DNA from: Sclerurus mexicanus
Taxonomy: Eukaryota; Chordata; Aves; Passeriformes; Furnariidae
Reading direction: 5' to 3'
Assembly: GCA_013396755.1 (NCBI GenBank)
Contig: VWZF01002914.1
Coordinates: 186,001 to 250,000 of the forward strand
Length of the DNA: 64,000 nucleotides
Made by a program: the position numbers and the translations under genes. The number at the start of each line of letters is the position of its first letter. Position 1 is the stretch's first letter. The notes beneath the pieces were generated by a model, which was not told the origin of the DNA, did not search any database, and was given only the letters and a program-made list of their open reading frames with translations. Shown here one piece after another: positions 49,601-63,127 of this stretch.

Positions 49601-52600
49601 TTTGCTTGAATAAGCCAAATGTTTGTGGATACCTTAACAGTTTACAGTTTTCTTAAAAAACATAAGAAAGAGATGGGTGAGATCCATAATGAACAGACAA
49701 TAGACAGCAAGGTAAACTCAGCAGATAATTATAACTAATTATTTACTTCCATGCCTTCTGGTGCTTTAATCAAGCTTATGCATTATCAGAGCTCTGTATG
49801 ATACAAAATATATACCTTCAGACCATTCCAATATTATATGCTTATTGCTTTAAAAGTGATTTTCTTAAAGTAAATGTGCAGTTATCTGAATAAGAGCTAT
49901 AGAATGTTTGTCAAAATAACTTTTTTCCCCCAGAAAATATTAAAGATGGCATCTGAAAAGTACTTGTTTAAAGTGGTACATCTGTGTCGCAAAATCATTT
50001 CGAACTCTCTCTTTAAATACGCAAACATCTTGGTCAAAAGAAAGTCAATCAACAAAGAAATAGCCATTACAAAAAATGACAATTTTGACTATTTGTCTTC
50101 CCACCTGTCAAATCTGAAAATTCTGGAAGAAACTGTATATACACACACAAACACATACACACACACAAACACATACGCGCACACACACACACACACAGAC
50201 TTCCTTGCAAAACTCTATCAGTTAGAAGGTCCTTAAAATTGGAAAAAAACTGAGATATAAGAATATCATTTGAAAGGGCAGGACTCTGTTTCCCTGTACT
50301 GAAAAGAAAGGAAATTAGATGTTAGAAAGGTAATGGGACAGAGTATGGAGAAGATATAGGAAAAACCCCTGAGTCATAGTAGAGGAAACACTTATCAAAA
50401 CCCACCAGCTCTCTAAGGTATCTTCTTTTCACAACTCTTTTCAATGACCTCTCTTTGGGCTGATAAAATTAGTAAACTGAATATAAAGTTTTCCACTGAA
50501 GTGACTTTATGCAAATGAGTCATTAATGCAGTCCTTCAGGATGTTGTCAGTCCAATCTGTTTCTATCTTAGAATTAACTTCATAACATATGTTTGCATCT
50601 ATTTTATGATACTGATAACACTTCTCTCATGTGAACCAGGAATTGGCCCCAAAACTTTTGAGTAGTAGCAGCTTGCTATACAATATAGGAAGCTGTTGTA
50701 CAGATTCTTTAAAAGTGATTTAAAACACCCAATATATTGCTTAAATAAATTGCTTCTTTAAAGGATTATAGGATAAATAGACAAAGTGGATCTATCCATT
50801 ACACATGCTGATGTATTGCTTCATGCTAGGCTATATTGCAATGTGTCACTGCTGGTGAGTTTCCTACTTTATTTCCCTACCATTTCAGATATGACATGCT
50901 GTTACTGTGACTAATGCAATCTTTCAGGACCTAAAGAAACTTGCATGCCAGGAATTAGCAATAAAAACTATCTCTGCTTTGTTTTGCACACTTTCATTTA
51001 TTTAAAATAATGAAAGATACCTTTTTATTAATAACTGAGGCAATGCTCACTACTTTCTATTGGCTATTTTTTAAAATAACCAAGAGCTACAAAACAACTA
51101 TTCTAAATAACATACATATGAAAATACTTTTGTGATTGTACAGTCCTTCTTAAACTGACGAAACCAAAGTTTTGTACATAAATAGCCAACAGCAAGCTGT
51201 TATTATGTCTCTTCTGCTCTCAATAAAAATTAAAATTGAAGACCCAAAAGGTTCTTCTTTTTTGGCATTTTAAAAATTTTGATATCTGCCTTTACACTTC
51301 ACAATTTGAAACACTGTCTGAGTTATTTGAAATTAATTTTTGAGAGTGGCAGGTTGCAAAATCTTACAAATTCTCAAATGTTATCCAGTATTAAAGGCAT
51401 TAACAGCCCACTGAGCAGGGACTGAAATTCTGGATGACTTCTTAAGCTATTTAATGAGTTTTTGAATGAAGTGTAGTTTTCCTACTGCTAGAATGAAGAA
51501 TCGGGGCTGGGCCAGTTGTGCCATAGAAAGGATCGAGTGAGTAGACAATGCTTGTAGTTTCATCATCACATTTGGGGAGAGATGGAGAAAAAAGGGAGAA
51601 CTGCAACAGCTTCAGATAGGAAGGTCTCCTCACTCCGTAGCAGTAGCTGTTGTCCTAGCTTGTCATTTTGGAGCTGACAGCAAAGTGAGCCTGGCTTTCC
51701 ATGGCTTTGACACAGCAGGAAATGCAATGGTGCAATTGCTGACTGTCTGACTCCAGCAAGAAACTGGCTTAGAAAACTGTACAATTAGGAGCTGCTTCAC
51801 CTTCTTCCTAAGTTATCATTCATAACAATTGCACTTCAGTTACATCTCCATTTTGTTCTTTTTTGTCGTGGTCTCATGAATCATATACTTTGATTTGCAC
51901 AGTGAAGTAGCTTTGTTATATAATTAGCCTATAACAAGTGGTCATGGTGAGATACGGATCTGAACCCATTGGACTGAAATGGATATTTTACTTTTATCAC
52001 TAATTTCTTGCATGATTCATAAAGCTCTCTATATAAAGACTTGGCAGGAAATAGTGGCCCATGGGCAGTAATACCTACAGATGCTTAAATGAAGTACAGT
52101 CTCTCTAATTTGATGAGCATATCTGTCTGCAGATAAGTGAGAGTCCTGAGACAGAAAATCAGTAGGATTCTCGGGTACTAGCTCTCTGGTTCTCCTTATT
52201 TTCTACATCCTAATCAACACATGAGTATTTTGAAGTGTCTAATTCTTTTGTGTATTGGCACAGGCTTTCCCACTCACATATTTAATTTTTATTCAAAATA
52301 AAAAGGAGGATCTAATACTTGTTTTCTAAATAAGGGGCAGCCCAAGATTAAATGAACAAAACTTTTCATCTCTAACCCAATTGCAGGGTGACAGTGTAGG
52401 ATAATAAGGAGATTCTTCCATCTTAACTTCCTTCAACCTACAAATTTGCATCTGGATATTGCAACATTCAATATGTTTGGGCTAAAATGTCCTCTTGGAT
52501 TTTGCCTATTGACCTGTCTGTGGTGGATTTCATCCTTTTTCCCTGAAGGTTTTCAATATTGCTATTAGCGTTGCTGTGACTGATACTAGCTTTTTCACTG

Positions 52601-53569
52601 CTAAAATATAAAACATATATTTTCCAAGTCTAAACAAAATAGTCACCAGGGACAACACTATAAGGAGTATAACTAGACCCTTGGGAACACAGAAAGAGAA
52701 AATCATTCACCCAGAAGATTCTGCTTCCAAAGTTATAGCTGTGGGAAAGAAAACAATAACCAAAATAACAATGAAGTCCCAGAGTAAGAGAAGAAAGAAG
52801 GAAATGAAGTAAAGAAACTCAGTAAAGCTACTCCTTAAGGAACATATGAAAGAATATGTCAGAGATCAGAGAACAAAAAGAAACTACTGTTACTCTGCTT
52901 TATCAACACCTGTATAAATACATTTTTATTCTCTATATGAAAATATTTAGTGCAGATCCTTAGATGAGCACAGGTTCACAGGGTTACTTCACAGTTTTCA
53001 GTTAATTTAATGCTTTGAAAAGGTCATTATTTTCTCCTAAACCTGAATTTCATGAAAAAATGCCTGTAGGAAATAGCAGAATCTGTTTCTGACATAATTA
53101 TTTTGTCATAAAATATTATTGAAAGAAAAGAGAAATATTGCATAAGTATTTATACTTAAAATTGTGTGTTTAAAGACAAACATAAATTGTGTTTTTAACC
53201 AGTTGTACAAAATATATTCATGTAAATGTTTTTCAGCTTTGATTTTAATCTGAAAATGCAGGTAAGACTTTTAGTGCTCTTCAGGTGTTTGCACATATGA
53301 GAAATAAACAGTTCATTTGAGAAACTTATCAAAGGACTTGTTTGAAAACCTTTATAGAACCCTTTCCTCCTCTGTTTATGATACATCTCTTTCTACATCA
53401 TTAACTGTAGGATGATTCTAATATACATAAGGTAATACTAATTCAAATTATTTTCATAACAGGACATCTTCAATACATACCTTCCCTGTGTTTCTTCTCT
53501 TCTTTCTCTTTATATTGTATGATTTACATGTGTATTCCTCTTTGAAGTGGCTTTAGTTTGGTCAAAAAT
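46680..53569. other. AT-rich noncoding DNA
   Basis: No recognised gene. Poly-A runs occur near 47751-47778. The 120-codon plus-strand frame at 49874-50236 is preceded by a splice-acceptor-like tract but runs into an AC microsatellite. Frames around 51451-51784 (60 and 72 codons, minus) show nothing recognisable. Confidence 0.6.
50136..50199. repeat. (AC)n microsatellite, interrupted
   Basis: ACACAC units are broken by AAACACATAC twice and by GCGC once; the longest pure stretch is the final run before AGAC. Confidence 0.95.
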
Positions 53570-54910
53570 AACGCATGAGGAAGGAAGGAGCTTGTCTGCT
53601 CCATTAAGGTTATCTGGTCAAAAGAGCCATAAACAAGAACACACAGAGACTAACTTGACCACACAGATAAAGAGGGTTGTGATATAAACAAACCTGGTTG
53701 GTCACCCAAATAAGGGTATATAGAGACTGAGAACATTTATTTTATTCTGTTGGAAAGATAAGGAAAGAGAGATATAAAACCCAACACAGAGATATAAAAC
53801 CCAAGCAATTAATGTTTACAAAGAGAACAGGGAACAAACCTGGTTATTAGCCCTAATTGATGGGCTTTCAGGAAACAGCAGGCAGACTAGGACACTGAAA
53901 TTGATAAGGATATGATCCTGAGAGTCCAGTATGTGCAAGGAGGTCAGTGGGTCTATGCCAGCTGGTGAGGCAATGGGCAGGGTAAGGGCAAGAAGGGAGG
54001 AACAGAAGGGGTGTTAAACAGAAAATGGTACAAAAGTGAGCAACTACATGTAAAATGGGGTCAGTCAGCACATGTGTCTGACTGAGCCCTGTGTCCGATC
54101 ACCTCAGTCTATCCTGTCTGCTCATACTTTCTTAAACCTCTTCTTAATCATTTCTCTGTGTAATCTCACTCTCTATCCTCTGTGTATGTGTGCAGTACAA
54201 TGATTGAATTCCAGCTACTGGTGAGACCTCTATATGTGTGAGTGGAAATTGGTGCCAGCTACTGGAGTTACTGGCCTGTGGTGTCAGCTAGCAGAGCAAG
54301 TGTGGTCTCAGCAACTGGAGTGAGTGGGCACATTTAACCTCCAGCCATCGAGTGGGAATGGTGCAGGTCCCAAAAAACAGCTACTCAGATGGACAATGGA
54401 TATTCACTGGCAAACATTAAGCTGGACCAGGTGACAAGTTGGGGAGCAGGAGTACCATGTGGGGGCCATGATGTAGGCAGGGGTGCCAGGTGTACAGAGG
54501 GGCTTTGCCAGTTCTTGAGGGAACCACAAATACGCATGTGTTTATGAACCTGGAGAGTGTCATGTGTGTGCTTACATCAGTGACCTCCTGCCTCTGCCAG
54601 CCCAAGAGCAAGGGGAGCTTGGCTGCCTGTGCTTGTGTTTATGTGAGCCCTCCGTGCAGGTACTGCTGAAGGCAGTGTCTTGCCTGTGACAGCCTGTGTG
54701 ACCTGCCATGCTGGTGTTTTGCAGGCATGTGTCAGTGTGTGTGTGTTTGTCTGTCTGTCTCTGGCATATGTATGTAGCTTTGCTAGTGCTTGTACCTGCA
54801 AACAGGTCCCTCAGCGTGGGTAGAGACCCTGGGTCCTCAAACTGGGCTCCAACAGCTGGGGAAGAGGGAAACAGGTCAGAGCAGCTGGAGAAGGTGGCTA
54901 TGCCTTTACC
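53570..54910 (+). mobile_element. Probable ERV-derived composite (LTR plus leader), orientation tentative
   Basis: This 1.3-kb block is much more GC-rich than its surroundings. The middle contains an LTR-end-like stretch (TCTTAAACCTCTTCTTAATC, then TCTCTGTGTAATCTCACTCT) in which a former AATAAA seems to be decayed. It is followed by a TGGTGCC (54249-54255) that could be a primer-binding site and by three imperfect repeats of a TGG-GTCAGC-CTGGAGTGAGTG pattern (about 54249-54330). The overall order resembles the end of an avian LTR and an ERV 5' leader, but I cannot name the family. Open frames on both strands at 54417-54962 have no gag-like content. It may contain more than one element. Confidence 0.45.
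53769..53804. repeat. Two-copy tandem repeat, 20-bp period
   Basis: GAGATATAAAACCCAA occurs at 53769-53784 and 53789-53804. Confidence 0.9.
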
Positions 54911-56115
54911 ATCATTTAACATAAAATACATATTGTACAGCAGAATTTCTTTCTTACATTAGGAAAGAAGGGAATTTCACACCCTATAATTCAGTGTAGT
55001 TTTCAATTCAAAAAGCTTCATTTTTTAATGTGTATTTGTTGAGGTAGCTGCAACACCTATGATTTAGTTTTTATTAATAGGTTCCTGGGGAGATAAATAG
55101 GACTTAACCTTCTATCTGAAGCTAATAATGTAATTTTAGCCTTTTCTCCTGATTTATCTTTCAAATAAAGCTTAAAAGATAACAGTATGATAAGTTGTTT
55201 GGATGTGTCAGAATGAACTATTTTTCTTCAAATTTTTATTCCTGGTATGAAAACATAAAGCTATAGACTCTTTGTGGATAAAAGGTTTTAACAGCACTAG
55301 TCTTGATATTCAGTCTGTAGTAACATATAAGTCAATGAGCTTGTTATTTTTAAAATTTTCAGACCAAGAAACCAAACAGATGCCTAGATTCTGATTCAAA
55401 ACTTCTTCTAAATCAAACTGTGTGTTTTCTTGCCAATTTTGACTTCTTTCACAGAATAAAAATGAAAGGCAAATAATATGAAGACAAAAATATTTCTGCA
55501 TATTTAAATAGGCTCAGTACAAAAATAGGTTCATGACTTTATTTTCAGTGTCAGCTTAAGATTGTGTTTTCTCTTTTTTGTTAGACTTAATTAAGACAGT
55601 ATCTGTCAATTTTTCTTTTGAAATCATGGAAATCTACTGGATAAATAATTCTCATGTAACTTCCAACACTCAGAGCAAAGATCACTTGCATATTTTCCAA
55701 GAGAGCTCAGAATAATGTTCATTTTATGGAATAAGGGAGCATTTAATTGGAAAGTTGCCACTTTTTCCCTAGATACAATCTGTGACAAAGCTTATCTCCA
55801 AAATTGCATTAACTATAACAAATGTACATGATTTGGTGTCTCTTGTAGAGCATCCAAAGAGCATTTCCAAGAAGCTGCAAAAGTAGGGACATAATGCAAA
55901 TGCTTATCACCGAGCCAACAGAACATTCTCACGCTTTGGGACGAGAACATCTTTAATCACCTGACACCTCAGGAGTGGAGAAAGGAGTTAAGATATTTCT
56001 AAGTCACATTTTACCTTTCTGAATCCCAGACCTGGTCTTGTCACTCATTAGGGTTCCTGAACACTTTTGCCAGACAGTGCAGCATGATTCTATTTCTCTC
56101 AAGAGACTCCCCCAT

Positions 56116-56181
56116 AAAAAAAAAAAAAAAAAAAAAAAAAATTAAAAGCAAATAAAAAATAAAAAAAAAAAAAAAAAAAAA
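56116..56181. repeat. Paired poly-A tracts
   Basis: A-runs at 56116-56141 and 56161-56181 are separated by TTAAAAGCAAATAAAAAAT. Confidence 0.9.
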
Positions 56182-56203
56182 CTAAATTAGAAGCTAGTTA
56201 GAA

Positions 56204-56247
56204 ATCAGTATAAATGATGCTATCAGTATAAGTGATCAGTATAAATG
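56204..56247. repeat. Three-copy short repeat ATCAGTATAA(A/G)TG
   Basis: Copies are at 56204-56216, 56222-56234 and 56235-56247; the middle copy has G in place of A. Confidence 0.9.
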
Positions 56248-56523
56248 GGTAGATATAGACTACCAGAAAACAAATTTCTTAATCTTTCCAGCACTTATCA
56301 GCTCCTTCCATGCAATAAAATCAAGGTGGGTGTTCTGAAAGATGTTTAGACACTCTTCAATAAAATATGCACAATGTTGCACAAAGGGAGTCACAGCAAA
56401 GAAGCAGGACTCATTTGACTCAGGCATGAATTCATAAGCTAATGCCAAATAATGACATGCACTGTTTGGTATGGAATCACATTTTTAAATCAGCACAATT
56501 AACAGGGAGCTGAGCCAGTGCTG

Positions 56524-56569
56524 AAAAAAAAAAAAAAAANGCGAAAAAAAAAAAAAAAAAAAAAAAAAA
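56524..56569. repeat. Poly-A tracts around a single-N gap (56540)
   Basis: Sixteen A, an N, GCG, then about 26 A. This is probably a failed assembly of a long homopolymer; the GCG may be an error or a remnant of missing sequence. Confidence 0.9.
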
Positions 56570-59383
56570 CATTTCAGGGATAATGTGATCAATAAATTTC
56601 AGTCTGTGTCAAGAGTCTTATTAGCATATCCCAAATGTAGTGAAAAGGACATACAGGGCACCAATAAAAAGGTCAGAATACAGTACACTAATAATTGAGT
56701 GTACTCCTTATAAAGAACAGCTACAGGATTATGTGCTGTCCTTAGTGAAAGACACTAACTCTAGGCATTTTACATTTAAGAAATTAAAAGGACAACATCT
56801 TTTTCATTTTTTTCCCTAGAAAATGAAAACCAGAAAATTACAGCAATACTTAACAAAAACAAACAAGTAAAAACCAAGCAATCCCCTCCCTCAATAAAAT
56901 TCTAAGTCACAGAAAGAGGTAATATCTGATCATCTGTTCAGATCTGAGCTCTGTATCTCACAACTGTTATTTCTGTTGACATCTAATTCTAAATATCAAA
57001 ATAGAACAGCCAATTAACTATGTTAGATTAGTGTTAACATCTGCTTTAGTTCTGTAATAGCACTGTTATTTTTAATAAATTACAAACAGCATAGTGCTCC
57101 TCAATTGTAGAAAAATACAGTTTGGATTTATGTAGACAGATTCTTTTGTCTTTACCACTCCTGAAAGCAAAATGAAGACTGTAGTTTAAGATAAAAAGTT
57201 ACAGAAAAGAGACAGAGATTGGTGATATAAGCATTCCCTGGCTGTAGATAGCATGCATAGGATGGATTGAGTTTACACCCATATTTGTGTTGAAAGGAAG
57301 TCATTCAGTAGAGTTTCTGGCTCCTAATGTATCTGTATGTACTTAACATGAGAAGTCAGTATCAATCTTCCTAATAGTGAATTGAGAATACAGGAAGGAA
57401 GAGGTATTTTTCAGCATGCATTCAGCATATCTGGCAGTCCCCCCATCACTTGTGTCTGTACCTGCTGCTCTAGAAGCATATCAGCACAAACATAATCTGC
57501 AAAACCTCATCCCAAATAACTGTGTAGCAATATCTGATCTTTTTCTAAATTATAGAACTCAGAAGAAACCGATAGGAATTTACGGGAAAAGTTTACAGCT
57601 TTCATTCTGTGTAATACCTATGGATCAAAATCCTGCCAGTCCTACAGGAAGGACATAGTTGAACTTTTGCAAGAGACTAACTGAAATACTCGTATGCTAA
57701 AAGAATTTTTCTGATCTGAAACCAAGTCTCACCTGGAATGCCTAACTCATTATGTCAGCTTGGTACCTATGTAAAGAGAAATTTATGATACATATGTTAT
57801 CTATAGCCTTCCTTCTCTTAGATTTTTTCTACTGTCAGACTCTCAAATTCCTGTCATTTGGGACACTGGCTCTTGTGGTTCCCACTTTGCAGTCTGTAGC
57901 AGAGAAATTATTCCATAGTGAATTAATAGTGAATTCCAAACATAAAACTGATATATTCAGGGTCTGATCTCAGTACTGACTTGTAGGTTCCTTGTAGTTC
58001 CTGTAATTATTGATAATGAATTTATTAATGCAAGTAGAAACATAGTAAAAAAAATATAGAATTTATTAATTATAGACCTCCAAATATACAGCTAAATTCA
58101 ATCTGATCATGTTATCAATGTATGTAAGAAATTTTACTTCTTCATAATGATTCTTCTACATGAGACATATTGAACATCACAGAGTTTCTTGTGCTAAACA
58201 GAAGCAGCACGTTCACACATCCTAGCTGCTATAATTTCATGCTGAGAGTAGTATATATGCTCACTGGTAAGGGAGGCTGGCTACATCCCAATAGGCTTCT
58301 TCTTACTCCCTGTTAAGATATGTACACATTTGTAAATTTGCCTACCATGACTTGGAAAGTACTGCCTTTGCTGTAGAAAAACTTAATCCTGCTGAACATG
58401 TCACAAGAAAATAGACTTGCACGAGGACAAACACACACACACACAAACTAAAACCTACAAAAGCTCACTTTTCATAGGAATTGACCTTATTAACCTCTCA
58501 CAAGTAGCAGGAATTCAAATTCACTGTTTGCCTCAGGGAAGAAGTCCTGTAACTGTGGTTGATGTTTAAGGAGACATGGTTTCTACTATAGCCTCACATG
58601 CAAGTAGATTCAGTCCTTTCAATCTGACAGCAGAAAGGAAATACATATTATGCCTTCATGTTCATGCCACTCAGACTATAACAAACAGCAATGATATCCT
58701 CCTTGTGTTTCATAAGAGCCCATACACAGCCAGCTACAGCCACTCTTACACCTTAAGATGTCTCATACATTAGCTTGAAGCTGACAGATAAAATTCAGGA
58801 CTTAGGGAAGACCAGCAGCCTTTTGAAGCAGTAGCTGAAAGCCAAGAGAGGACTATAGGGTGCACACCTGGCTAACAAACATCAGAGTGGATGGAAGAGA
58901 GAACTCTGAACAAACAAACAAAAAAAAACTCTAAAAAAAAAAAAAGGGGAGCTAAAGACTCTAATCACCCTCTTGTCCTGGGGAATGGCACTGCATCTAA
59001 AGACATAATCTCTTTCTTTTTATTTTCCTGAGTACGACAGCATAGCCAACAAATGAATGATGCAGTCACTTTTAGGAAGGATCCAAATCAGTCAGAGGTA
59101 TGAAGGGCATCTGATTTGCCCTTTCCTATCTTTACCAGAGTTTAATTCACAAGTGTTGCATAAGCAAAATGAGTCAGATGAATGAGGCTGGAAAGATGGT
59201 TAAATTGTTTGACTTTCCGTCCTAAAATACTTCATATCACACACATTTTCTTTTATCTTTCAGGATGTCTTTCTTTTTACACTGACTACTTTGGCATTCT
59301 GAAGGGCAATGCTCATTTTAAAATATGTATAGACTTCATTTAAAATAAATGAAACTAAAATCCTCTGGGGCAAAGCCACGTTT

Positions 59384-59435
59384 GGTGTATCTCAGCTAAC
59401 TTCAGTGGAGTTACACCAAGGTTGAATCCAGGCTT
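59384..59435 (+). repeat. Possible ancient sauropsid repeat
   Basis: GTGTATCTCAGCTAACTTCA followed by GTGGAGTTACACCAAGGTTG resembles a short interspersed repeat that I associate with turtles, crocodilians and birds (core 'ACTTCAATGGAGTTACACC'). Only about 50 bp is recognisable and the class is unknown to me. Confidence 0.35.
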
Positions 59436-60239
59436 ATGTCCTTTTGTTTGACATGAGCTTAGAGAAAAACAAAAAGACATCACTAAAAATATAGGTTATT
59501 TTACATTCTCTCCCTCATTGACTTTGTTTTACAACCTTAATAAAATCTTGTATCAGTGGGATTTCATGCATTTATCTTTATGTTTGATAATGTTTTTGAG
59601 CACTGTGATAAAATCAAGGGAAATTAATGTAATTGTTTCCAGCCAGATTCAATAACTCTAACTACCAGTATTTCTAGTCAGCTGCATAGTATGTTTAACT
59701 ATCCAGTGTACTGAAGGAAATTTAATTACTGCTGACTCAGTGTTCTTTTATATTTATGTAAAGAGAACAATCAGAAGAGTAAAGAAAGAAAAAAATTAAT
59801 TTTCAAATTTCTCTTCATCATAGAATTATGATTATTGCTGAGCTCCATGGAAATATATGAAAAATCCAATCAGGAATCTTTTATCATGGTGTATTTACAA
59901 TTAGAGAAAATTGCATGAACACATTATATGAAGCAATGTGGTATCACAGTCATGCATTTTTAAATTGAGAAACATCTCTGATATCCTAAAATAGCAATCT
60001 CTTTCTGATATGATATATTCATGACTGTTTTTGTACATTTTTACACCCTCATTTTTATATTCCTCTTGGCTGAAAATGTCTTCAGTGGCTTCACATATTG
60101 AAAACAACACAAAGATCAAGTCCTGATTATTTAACTGGATTTGATCAAGAAAAACCAAGAGAAAATATACCCTACTTGTATCCAGAAGAATTTTGAATAC
60201 ACTTCCATTTAAATCCTTCTGTTGCTAAGTTGTAAAATT

Positions 60240-60302
60240 AAAAAAAAAAAAAAACAACAAAAATCAAACAAACAAACAAACAAAAACAAAGAAACAAAAA
60301 CC
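60240..60302. repeat. A-rich (CAAA)n simple repeat
   Basis: A poly-A start is followed by CAAA units and AAAAAC segments. Confidence 0.9.
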
Positions 60303-63127
60303 CCACATTGAATGGTATATCATTGAATTATGGGCATTTGGGTTTATGCAGATATTTCCAGATATTATAATCCAATGGCACAAATTATGGAAGTTGCTTG
60401 CATTTTTCACATTTACCACAGCTCACTCATGTGACTAAGCAGTAGGTTTTTTATGTTACAAAGTTATTAATGGGAGTGATATCTCTGTTACTCTGAGAGG
60501 ACACACTGATGAGAAAGAAAGACTGAGATCATAACGTTCAGTTGTGTGATCACTAGGAATGGATGAAGTCACTACTCTAACAAGCAATATACCTAGCTTC
60601 TCCCTGCTGCAAATGCAATTATTTATATTTCAGAGGCAGTCAAGATCTGGGAAATGTTTTTGCATTTTCTATGCAAACTGAAGTGTTCAAATCTTGTTGT
60701 GGATATAGGATTATAATTAATTCTTCTCAAGGCTGCAAATAAAGTGATTCACTGAGTTTATTGCATGTGGCTCAACAAACCATGAGATTTAAATATATAT
60801 ATATAGATCACACTCTACCTACATTAAAATAAACATTGGCATTAAGTGGTAAATACAAAGTGCAGAATTTTTTTTTTCCAAAATTATCTTTTCTTATTAA
60901 AAAAAAAAAAAGATATCCTTTCTGTTCAGTCTTGAACTTTAGAAAATAAGTTTCCTATCCAATATCAGAAAGACATACTTATTTAGCTTTCTGCTTATGT
61001 GTTCCAGTAGTAAATGTCAATGTGCATCCTTATGGTGTTCACTCTTACTTGTCCACAAACTCAGCTGAGGCATATCAATGGCAAAGAAATCTACATATCT
61101 TGTGTAACATACATGTTCAGAAGTTCAACTATCCCTTATGTTTAACCTGAAGCTAGTATAAAGCAGAAATTGGTTGGTGGTTTGACAAGCTCATTACATC
61201 CCTTCTCTTCATGAATAGAGAAAATTAGTTTCTCTACAGAGTAGTAGCCGGTCACCTCTATGATGCTCACAGTGCTCTAAACCCTGGAGCTTTTTACTAC
61301 TCCAAATTCAAGTATATATGAAATTTATCAAATTGAAGGACTGGTAAATGATTAACAGTTCTGAGAGTCTGTCATTTCTAATGTTCACAGGTTCTTTCAT
61401 CTATTTTCATTCTTCTGCTACTCCGAACTGCTTCTATATTTTGTTGACTGGTGCTTGTGCCAAGGATATTTTTTCCTGTTTGTGCAGAAACCATTATGCT
61501 TGCAGTGACTGTGACGATACCGGTAAAATGCAACAACTCAAGGAATCAGAACACTTGTTTTTGCTGAAGCAAGTAAGCACTATGCAGTAAGCACTAAAGT
61601 TTAGAAATGCAACTCATATTTTTTAATTAATTGATTTCAAGAACGATGACCATGTTCATCCAAGGGGATGCAGAGAGCCTTGGTAACTCAGAATATCCAC
61701 GTTTAAATAAGTTCTTAGGCTGCACAGTGATAGGAAGGTCAAAGCACCTGGAAAACCAGACTGTCTTCAGGACATCCAACCTATATATGTTTATTTTTCG
61801 ATGTTCAGCACGCTAAGGCATCCTTTATTGATAATATAAATATTCCCTATATATATATCCATAAAAAATGTCATCAATTACTTCAGTAGATTTTTTTCCA
61901 AAACAAACACTTCAGAAAGTGGTTTAATATAGTTAACGATGTTGTGTTTCCCTTTTTGTCTTTGTAGATAGCTATCATTTCATATCCTCACCTAAACTAT
62001 GTCAGACAGAAAGCAGAATTTTAGGTACCACACAATGAACACACTCCAGCTGCTCCTCTGCAAAGCAGCTAACACACTTTGGATCACTGGATATACACAG
62101 TAAAGATCACTAATAGTGACAGTGCACAGCTATGACTCGAATGCACATTGTATGTAGATCAACTTGCTTGTTATAGATTGGAAGAAAATAGTGTTGTTTC
62201 ATTTACCTTTTGGATTCTGACCTTTTTATTTGCAACCAAGATTAAAGATGATGAGAGGAAAATAAAGTAGCCAAATTGCTCCAAGAGGAAATGTAAAAGG
62301 TATTGATGGTCCTAATGAAAACAAATTTACTACAATATTTAGAAGCTAGTAAAACCAGTAAAATCAGGATGTTTGGAGGATTTTTTTTTTCTTTTGAGCA
62401 AAGTAATTATTAATAGTGTATTCATAGATTAATTGTCAGAGGTTTTATGTATTTAGTCAAAGAGTTTAACATTTTCACTCAGGTGCAGAATACAAGTGCT
62501 TTCAAGCAATACAAGCACTTTTTTATTATTTTTCCACACTGAATTTGTTGGGGGGTTTTCCCCAGTATTCACACACTCTGGTTATTATTTATCCTCCTTC
62601 AAGGAAAATGTTCTGAAGAACCACAGACTCAACAGAGTTCTTTCTGCATCCATCCAAGACCTTGACATACTTCCCTGTGCACTTCTAGCCTCAACCCTAA
62701 GGGCAGCCAAAGGCAAAGTATTTTCAGCAGACTAAGAAACACTGTAAACTTCAGGGATTTCTGGATGACAGATTTTAGACTGTAACCAAAGTAGAGATGT
62801 GATTAAAAATAACAAGAGCTAAACCCTCTCTTTAAATTGTAAAGGGAAATGTGCAAATTTAGGTTTCTTCAACATCATAATTGAAGACTGAATAATTTCT
62901 AAGTTATTAAAAAAAATTAAAACCAGGATCGATTTATTATGTCACTTGTGCCATGCTCTTAACAATTCAGTAAAACTTTACATTACACTTTGCTGTCATT
63001 TTTTGCTGTCAGAATTCAAGTGTTTTGAAATTGCCCTCTCTGTGTGTAAGGTGCTCATGTCAAATGTCTTCTGTGCACATCTCAACTTTTAAGGATTTTT
63101 GTTTCTTAAATTCTGAAACCAGCTAGT

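Larger units (their letters stand above)
54911..63127. other. Long AT-rich noncoding stretch
   Basis: Apart from the simple repeats listed and one possible ancient repeat, there is nothing I can name. Open frames of 60-85 codons (for example 57416-57658, 59901-60158, 61348-61590, 62496-62735) have no domains and no exon-like context. Confidence 0.65.
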
